Source of the DNA: DASVDK01 sp036562265 [NCBI: Thermodesulfobacteriota bacterium]
GTDB lineage: Bacteria > DASVDK01
Length of the DNA stretch: 9,235 bases
Direction: 5' to 3'
Assembly (NCBI GenBank): GCA_036562265.1
Contig: DATCKS010000267.1
Location: 1 to 9,235, forward strand
A model generated the notes under the pieces. It was not told the DNA's origin. It worked only from the letters and a program-made list of their open reading frames with translations, and did not search any database. A program made the translations under genes and the position numbers. Positions 6,334-9,235 of the stretch are shown here, piece by piece. Position 1 is the first letter of the stretch. Each line of letters opens with the position of its first letter.

Positions 6334-7707
6334 TCACCCGCGCACGCTCCGGGCGAGCCGGGCGAGTTCCCGCCAGGTTGCGGGCGTGAGCGCCGGCACG
6401 AGCAGACCGCCGAGCGCCCACCACCCCAGGTACGGCTCGAAGAGCGCGAGGGCGAAGCCGGCCCACCAGATCGCGGCGAGCCCGTACGCCGGGCGGCCCA
6501 CCCGCTGCACGACCGAGCCGTGGACGACACTGTAGCTCGCGATCGCCGCCACCTCGGCCCACCCGTAACCGAGGACTCCGAGGTCCGGGGTCAGGAACCA
6601 CGCCGCCGCCGCGAGGAGCGCCGTGTGGACCAGGTGGAAGACCACCACGTCCCAGTTGCGCCCGAGCGTGTAGAGCACCGACGAGTGCAGGCTGAAGAGG
6701 GCGTTGGTGAGGAGGCCGAACGCGAGGAACGGGTAGATCTGCGCGACGGCGTCCCAGCTCCGCCCGAGCGCGAGCGGGATCGCCCAAGGCGCCACGAGGC
6801 CGAAGCCGACGAGGAGCGGCCCGATCGCCAGCACCTGCAGGAGCATCCCCTCCCCGATCGCCCGGGTCATCCGGCTTCTGTCGCCGTGCAGCCTGGCGAG
6901 CGCCGGCAAGGAGATCCGCCAGGCGGCGTTCTTGATGAAGCTCAGCGCCTCGGCGAAGCGACCCGCCAGGGCCACGGCCCCCACCGCCTCCGCCCCGGCG
7001 TAGCGCCCGACGATGAAGGGATTCACGAGGCCGCGCGCGTCCCAGACCCAGCCGGAGACCGAGAAGCCGAAGCCGTAGGCGAGCATGCGACCGGCGACGG
7101 CGCGGTCCCAGTGCAGGCGCGGCCGGAACCGGGCCGCGCGAACCTGGAGCACCAGCGCGAGCAGGTTCTGCGCCCACCAGCCGCCCACGGCGGCCCAGAC
7201 GCCCGCTCCCGCCACCGCGAGCGGCAGCGAGGCGGCGAAGAACATGAGGCGCGTGCCGACCTCGATGATCGCCACCCGCTTGAAGTCGAGGCGCCGCTCC
7301 AGGCGCGCGAGCGCGACGTCGCCGGCGAGCCAGAGCGGCAGCCAGGGAAGCATGACCCCGGTGACGCGGCCGAAGCCCTCGATGCGGATCCAGCGCTCGA
7401 GCAGCGGGAGGCTGGCCAGGCCGATCACCGCCCCGGCGACGCCGAGCGCGACGAGCAGGGTGAACCCCAGCGCGTACTCGTCCTCTCGCTCCTCTCCCTC
7501 GCGGCGGACCAGGTAGGTCGCCACCCCCCACTCGCAGAGCCCGCGCAGGTACTCGAAGATCCCCGCGGCCGCCGCGTAGAGCCCGTAATCGGCCGGGCCG
7601 ATCGCTCGGCTGAGCACGAGGAGGCCGACCAGGCCGATCGGCATGACGATCCCATGCCGGATCGCCAGATAGAGCCCGCCCCGCAGCACCTCCGCACGCA
7701 ACCGCAT
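6334..7707 (-). CDS. Polysaccharide/lipid-linked oligosaccharide flippase (Wzx-like, MOP superfamily)
   Basis: This 457-residue inner-membrane protein consists almost wholly of hydrophobic helices separated by short, Arg-rich loops. Twelve to fourteen membrane segments are likely, matching the length and layout of Wzx/RfbX-type exporters, which flip undecaprenyl-linked sugar units from cytoplasm to periplasm. The N-terminal region, with SRAIGPADYGLYAAAAGIF followed by GVATYLVRRE, corresponds to the conserved first two helices of this family. A characteristic mid-region (GFSVSGWVWDARGLVNPFIVGRYAG) is the start of the second half of the fold. The ATG at 7707 has only a GGAG 12 bases upstream, so initiation may be modest. 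The gene directly precedes the glycosyltransferase on the same strand (3-base gap) and is divergent from the ATP-grasp gene, supporting a role in surface-glycan export. A teichuronic/O-antigen/exopolysaccharide distinction cannot be made. Confidence 0.9.
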   Translation of the reverse strand: MRLRAEVLRGGLYLAIRHGIVMPIGLVGLLVLSRAIGPADYGLYAAAAGIFEYLRGLCEWGVATYLVRREGEEREDEYALGFTLLVALGVAGAVIGLASLPLLERWIRIEGFGRVTGVMLPWLPLWLAGDVALARLERRLDFKRVAIIEVGTRLMFFAASLPLAVAGAGVWAAVGGWWAQNLLALVLQVRAARFRPRLHWDRAVAGRMLAYGFGFSVSGWVWDARGLVNPFIVGRYAGAEAVGAVALAGRFAEALSFIKNAAWRISLPALARLHGDRSRMTRAIGEGMLLQVLAIGPLLVGFGLVAPWAIPLALGRSWDAVAQIYPFLAFGLLTNALFSLHSSVLYTLGRNWDVVVFHLVHTALLAAAAWFLTPDLGVLGYGWAEVAAIASYSVVHGSVVQRVGRPAYGLAAIWWAGFALALFEPYLGWWALGGLLVPALTPATWRELARLARSVRG

Positions 7708-7799
7708 CGACCCAATCTACTCCCGATCGGGCCCGGTCTGCTTGCGCGGCGCGGCCGGCCGTGCGACGCTCTTCCGCGAAGGCCATCGGGGAGCGCGCG
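7708..7799. promoter_or_regulatory. Divergent control region between flippase and ATP-grasp genes
   Basis: These 92 bases must carry the promoters of both divergent units. A perfect 10-bp palindrome, CCCGATCGGG, at 7722-7731 runs into a further GGGCCC self-complementary block, which could be an operator for a dimeric regulator. On the minus strand a TAGATT hexamer lies just before the flippase ATG, but no matching -35 is present. I see no convincing promoter on either strand, so the control role is inferred from geometry. Confidence 0.4.
7788..7793 (+). promoter_or_regulatory. Ribosome binding site that decides the GTG start at 7800
   Basis: GGGGAG lies 6 bases before the GTG at 7800. The alternative upstream GTG at 7761 has no purine-rich site before it, so the shorter protein is preferred. 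Confidence 0.65.
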
Positions 7800-8858
7800 G
7801 TGACGGGCCGGCAGCTTCGGCGCAGCCTCACGATCGGCATCGAGGACGCGCTGCACAACCTCCGCTACCGGGGGGCGAGCCGACGGATTCTCGTCGTCCG
7901 GCACGCCGCCCGGTACAAGCGCATCTACAACTCGCACTTCCTCGCGTGGGTGCGCGCCCGCGTGCCGGAGGCGGCGCCGCTCTTCGAGCTCCACCGGCTC
8001 CCCTGCCGCATCGGCGACTGGCGCCGCTACGCGCTCTTCCTCCCCTGGCTCCAGGACCCTCTGAACCGCTTCGATCCGAGACTCTATCGTTACGCGATGG
8101 AGATGGAGCGCCGGTGCGACGCGCTCGGGATCCCCGTGGTCAACTCGGTCGAGGCGCTGTCGCGTTCGGTCAAGTCGGTCGCTTCCGAGATCATGCGGGC
8201 CTCGGGCGTGCGCACGCCGCGCATGGCGCCGATCGCCGACGTCGAGGCGTTCCGGAAGACGCTCGGCGGCCTCGCGCTGCCGCTGATCATCCGCGAGGAC
8301 GACCGGCATCGCGGCGCGTCGTTCCTCGTCGAACGCGAGGCCGACCTCGATCGCGTGCCGTTCGAGCGGCTCTCCGCCCCCGTCGCCGTGGAGTTCATCG
8401 ACGTCCGCAGCCCCGACGGGCTCTACCGCGCCTATCGCTACCTCGCGATCGGCGACCGCGGCTTCCCCTGCTTCCTCGCCGTGTCGCCGACGTGGGAGGC
8501 GCGCGGCGAGGACGAACCGACGGACGAAACGATCGAGGAGGAGCTTGCGTTCCTGAACCGGGAGGACCCGAACCACGACGCCCTGCAGCGCGCCCGCCGC
8601 GCGCTCGGCTTCGACATCGTCGCCTTCGACTACAGCTACGACAGGGAGGGGCGGCTCGTCGTCTGGGAGGCGAACCCGTTCCCGACGATCTGGGGACAGG
8701 ACAACTACGAGCCCTACATGCGCTACGTCGACCCGTTCGTCGAACGGATCTACGTCGGCCTCCTCACCTACTACCTCGAGCGCGCCGGCCTCTCGGCGTC
8801 GGTCCCGATTCGCGTCCGGAACGCCGGGGCCGCCCTCCACACCCTCTTCGGCGTCTAG
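7800..8858 (+). CDS. ATP-grasp-like protein, substrate unknown, linked to surface-glycan genes
   Basis: This 352-residue protein starts at GTG 7800. The C-terminal half resembles the ATP-grasp fold, which makes acyl-phosphate intermediates to join a carboxylate to an amine or similar nucleophile. The strand PLIIRED, with Arg165, precedes a short glycine-containing loop HRGASFLVE (170-178). Asp277 in DIVAFDYSYD, then Glu290 and Asn292 in WEANPFP, form the metal-binding Asp-Glu-x-Asn arrangement of the family. The N-terminal half (about 25-130) has RYKRIYNSHFLAW and an Arg/Trp/Tyr-rich stretch that I do not recognise. A region near 130-150, with SVKSVASEIMRASGVRTPR, matches the usual lead-in to the ATP-grasp central domain. 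No signal peptide or membrane helix is seen, so it should be cytoplasmic. It is divergent from the flippase and glycosyltransferase, which suggests, but does not prove, that it modifies a glycan or its precursor. The fold call is fairly firm; the reaction is unknown. Confidence 0.75.
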   Translation: MTGRQLRRSLTIGIEDALHNLRYRGASRRILVVRHAARYKRIYNSHFLAWVRARVPEAAPLFELHRLPCRIGDWRRYALFLPWLQDPLNRFDPRLYRYAMEMERRCDALGIPVVNSVEALSRSVKSVASEIMRASGVRTPRMAPIADVEAFRKTLGGLALPLIIREDDRHRGASFLVEREADLDRVPFERLSAPVAVEFIDVRSPDGLYRAYRYLAIGDRGFPCFLAVSPTWEARGEDEPTDETIEEELAFLNREDPNHDALQRARRALGFDIVAFDYSYDREGRLVVWEANPFPTIWGQDNYEPYMRYVDPFVERIYVGLLTYYLERAGLSASVPIRVRNAGAALHTLFGV

Positions 8859-8899
8859 AGCCTGTCGGCACGGGCCGGTGGCGAGATCGACCGGGCAGA

Positions 8900-8914
8900 G
8901 CCGCTCGAGGCGGC
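8900..8914. other. Short hairpin between convergent genes
   Basis: GCCGC at 8900-8904 and GCGGC at 8910-8914 form a 5-bp stem with a 5-base loop, about 40 bases after the ATP-grasp stop codon. It has no T-run and is a weak terminator candidate only. Confidence 0.25.
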
Positions 8915-8932
8915 GAAGGACGGTTCCAGTCC

Positions 8933-8980
8933 GGAAAACGGAAAGGCCTGACCCCCTGGAAAATGGAAAGGCCTGACCCC
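8933..8980. repeat. Two tandem 25-base-period copies containing GGAAAGGCCTGACCCC
   Basis: Units at 8933-8955 and 8958-8980 are identical over 23 bases except for one C/T change at the seventh position. Each ends with the 16-base core GGAAAGGCCTGACCCC (8940-8955 and 8965-8980). They sit in the spacer between the convergent ATP-grasp and mgtE genes, only 6 bases from the mgtE stop, and their A-runs stand out from the GC-rich surroundings. They look like copies of a dispersed intergenic repeat or the remnant of a small mobile repeat unit. No transposase is present in the window. Confidence 0.8.
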
Positions 8981-8986
8981 GGGGGG

Positions 8987-9235
8987 CTAGAGGAGTGCGC
9001 CGCCGAGGATGAGTGTGGCCACGGTGAAGTAGATGACGAGGCCGGTCACGTCGACGACCGTGGCCACGAAGGGGGCGGAGGCGCTCGCGGGGTCGAAGCC
9101 GAGCCGGCGCAGGACGAAGGGGAGCATGGCGCCGGTCATGGTGCCGAAGAGGACGACGCCGACGAGGCTTGCCGCCACGGTGAGCCCGACCAGGACGTAG
9201 TGGTCGCCGTACGCGCGGAAGAGCCACTCCGACGC
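8987..9235 (-). CDS. mgtE: MgtE-type Mg2+ channel, C-terminal membrane part (5' end cut by window)
   Basis: The last 82 codons of a magnesium channel are present; the frame stays open to the window edge and the gene begins beyond it. The visible part begins [20 protein letters not shown] and contains a membrane helix with [16 protein letters not shown]. Next comes [20 protein letters not shown], the typical MgtE loop and final helix, ending LILGGALL. The Asp in ATVVDVTG corresponds to the conserved Asp that coordinates Mg2+ in the pore of studied MgtE proteins. MgtE forms a homodimer in the inner membrane and is normally gated by N-terminal and CBS domains, which are outside this window, so their presence cannot be confirmed. 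The gene converges on the ATP-grasp gene and has no obvious functional link to it. Confidence 0.88.
   Translation of the reverse strand, partial: ASEWLFRAYGDHYVLVGLTVAASLVGVVLFGTMTGAMLPFVLRRLGFDPASASAPFVATVVDVTGLVIYFTVATLILGGALL

Noticed and set aside
7761-7799. Upstream GTG start at 7761 for the ATP-grasp gene
   Set aside because: No ribosome site precedes it, whereas GGGGAG is well placed before the GTG at 7800. The 13 extra residues add nothing recognisable.
6229-7803. Long plus-strand open frame opposite the flippase
   Set aside because: Highly charged, Glu/Arg/Pro/His-rich low complexity; the minus strand encodes a clear multi-helix membrane protein.
8933-8980. Start of a CRISPR array
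   Set aside because: There are only two units, set almost directly end to end with 2 bases between them and no spacers, and there are no cas genes in the window.
7425-9227. 600-codon minus-strand open frame across the ATP-grasp gene and both neighbours
   Set aside because: It spans two real genes on different strands, translates to Arg/Ala/Val-rich sequence, and has no recognisable motif. It is an effect of high GC suppressing stop codons.

Overview
The window is very GC-rich throughout, with strong G/C preference at third codon positions, and uses GTG as well as ATG starts. Its solute-binding protein carries a Sec signal peptide without a lipobox cysteine, and surface-glycan genes are present. 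Together these point to a Gram-negative, high-GC environmental bacterium. A Rokubacteria/Methylomirabilota-like or deltaproteobacterial-type genome would fit, but that placement is an impression from gene style, not something the sequence proves.

Left part (1-4626, + strand): a dipeptide/oligopeptide-type ABC importer. It comprises the end of a DppF/OppF-family ATPase (5' end outside the window), a promoter, a family 5 periplasmic binding protein, and the two permeases DppB and DppC. The permeases overlap by one base (TGATG) and are probably translationally coupled. The partner ATPase (DppD type) is presumably upstream of the window. A recognisable TTGACG-17-TATTTT promoter in front of the binding protein suggests that it and the permeases can be transcribed independently of the ATPase gene.

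Middle (4627-5217): two strong perfect-stem hairpins lie between the convergent ends of dppC and a 47-codon minus-strand gene. That gene encodes a single-pass membrane protein of unknown function and has a good ribosome binding site. A 315-base stretch with no gene follows.

Right part (5218-8858): a surface-glycan module. On the minus strand are a MOP-superfamily polysaccharide flippase and, 3 bases downstream of it, a family 2 glycosyltransferase. Divergently, on the plus strand, is a protein with an ATP-grasp-like catalytic half (metal triad Asp-Glu-Asn visible) of unknown substrate. The spacing suggests that these three genes share a 92-base divergent control region and may work together on a lipid-linked or surface glycan.

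Right edge (8859-9235): a short spacer holding two nearly identical tandem 25-base units containing GGAAAGGCCTGACCCC, then the C-terminal end of an MgtE-type Mg2+ channel on the minus strand, cut by the window edge.

I see no CRISPR array, tRNA, rRNA, transposase or phage gene. The least explained items are the ATP-grasp protein with its divergent glycan genes, the 47-aa membrane protein, and the tandem repeat next to mgtE.
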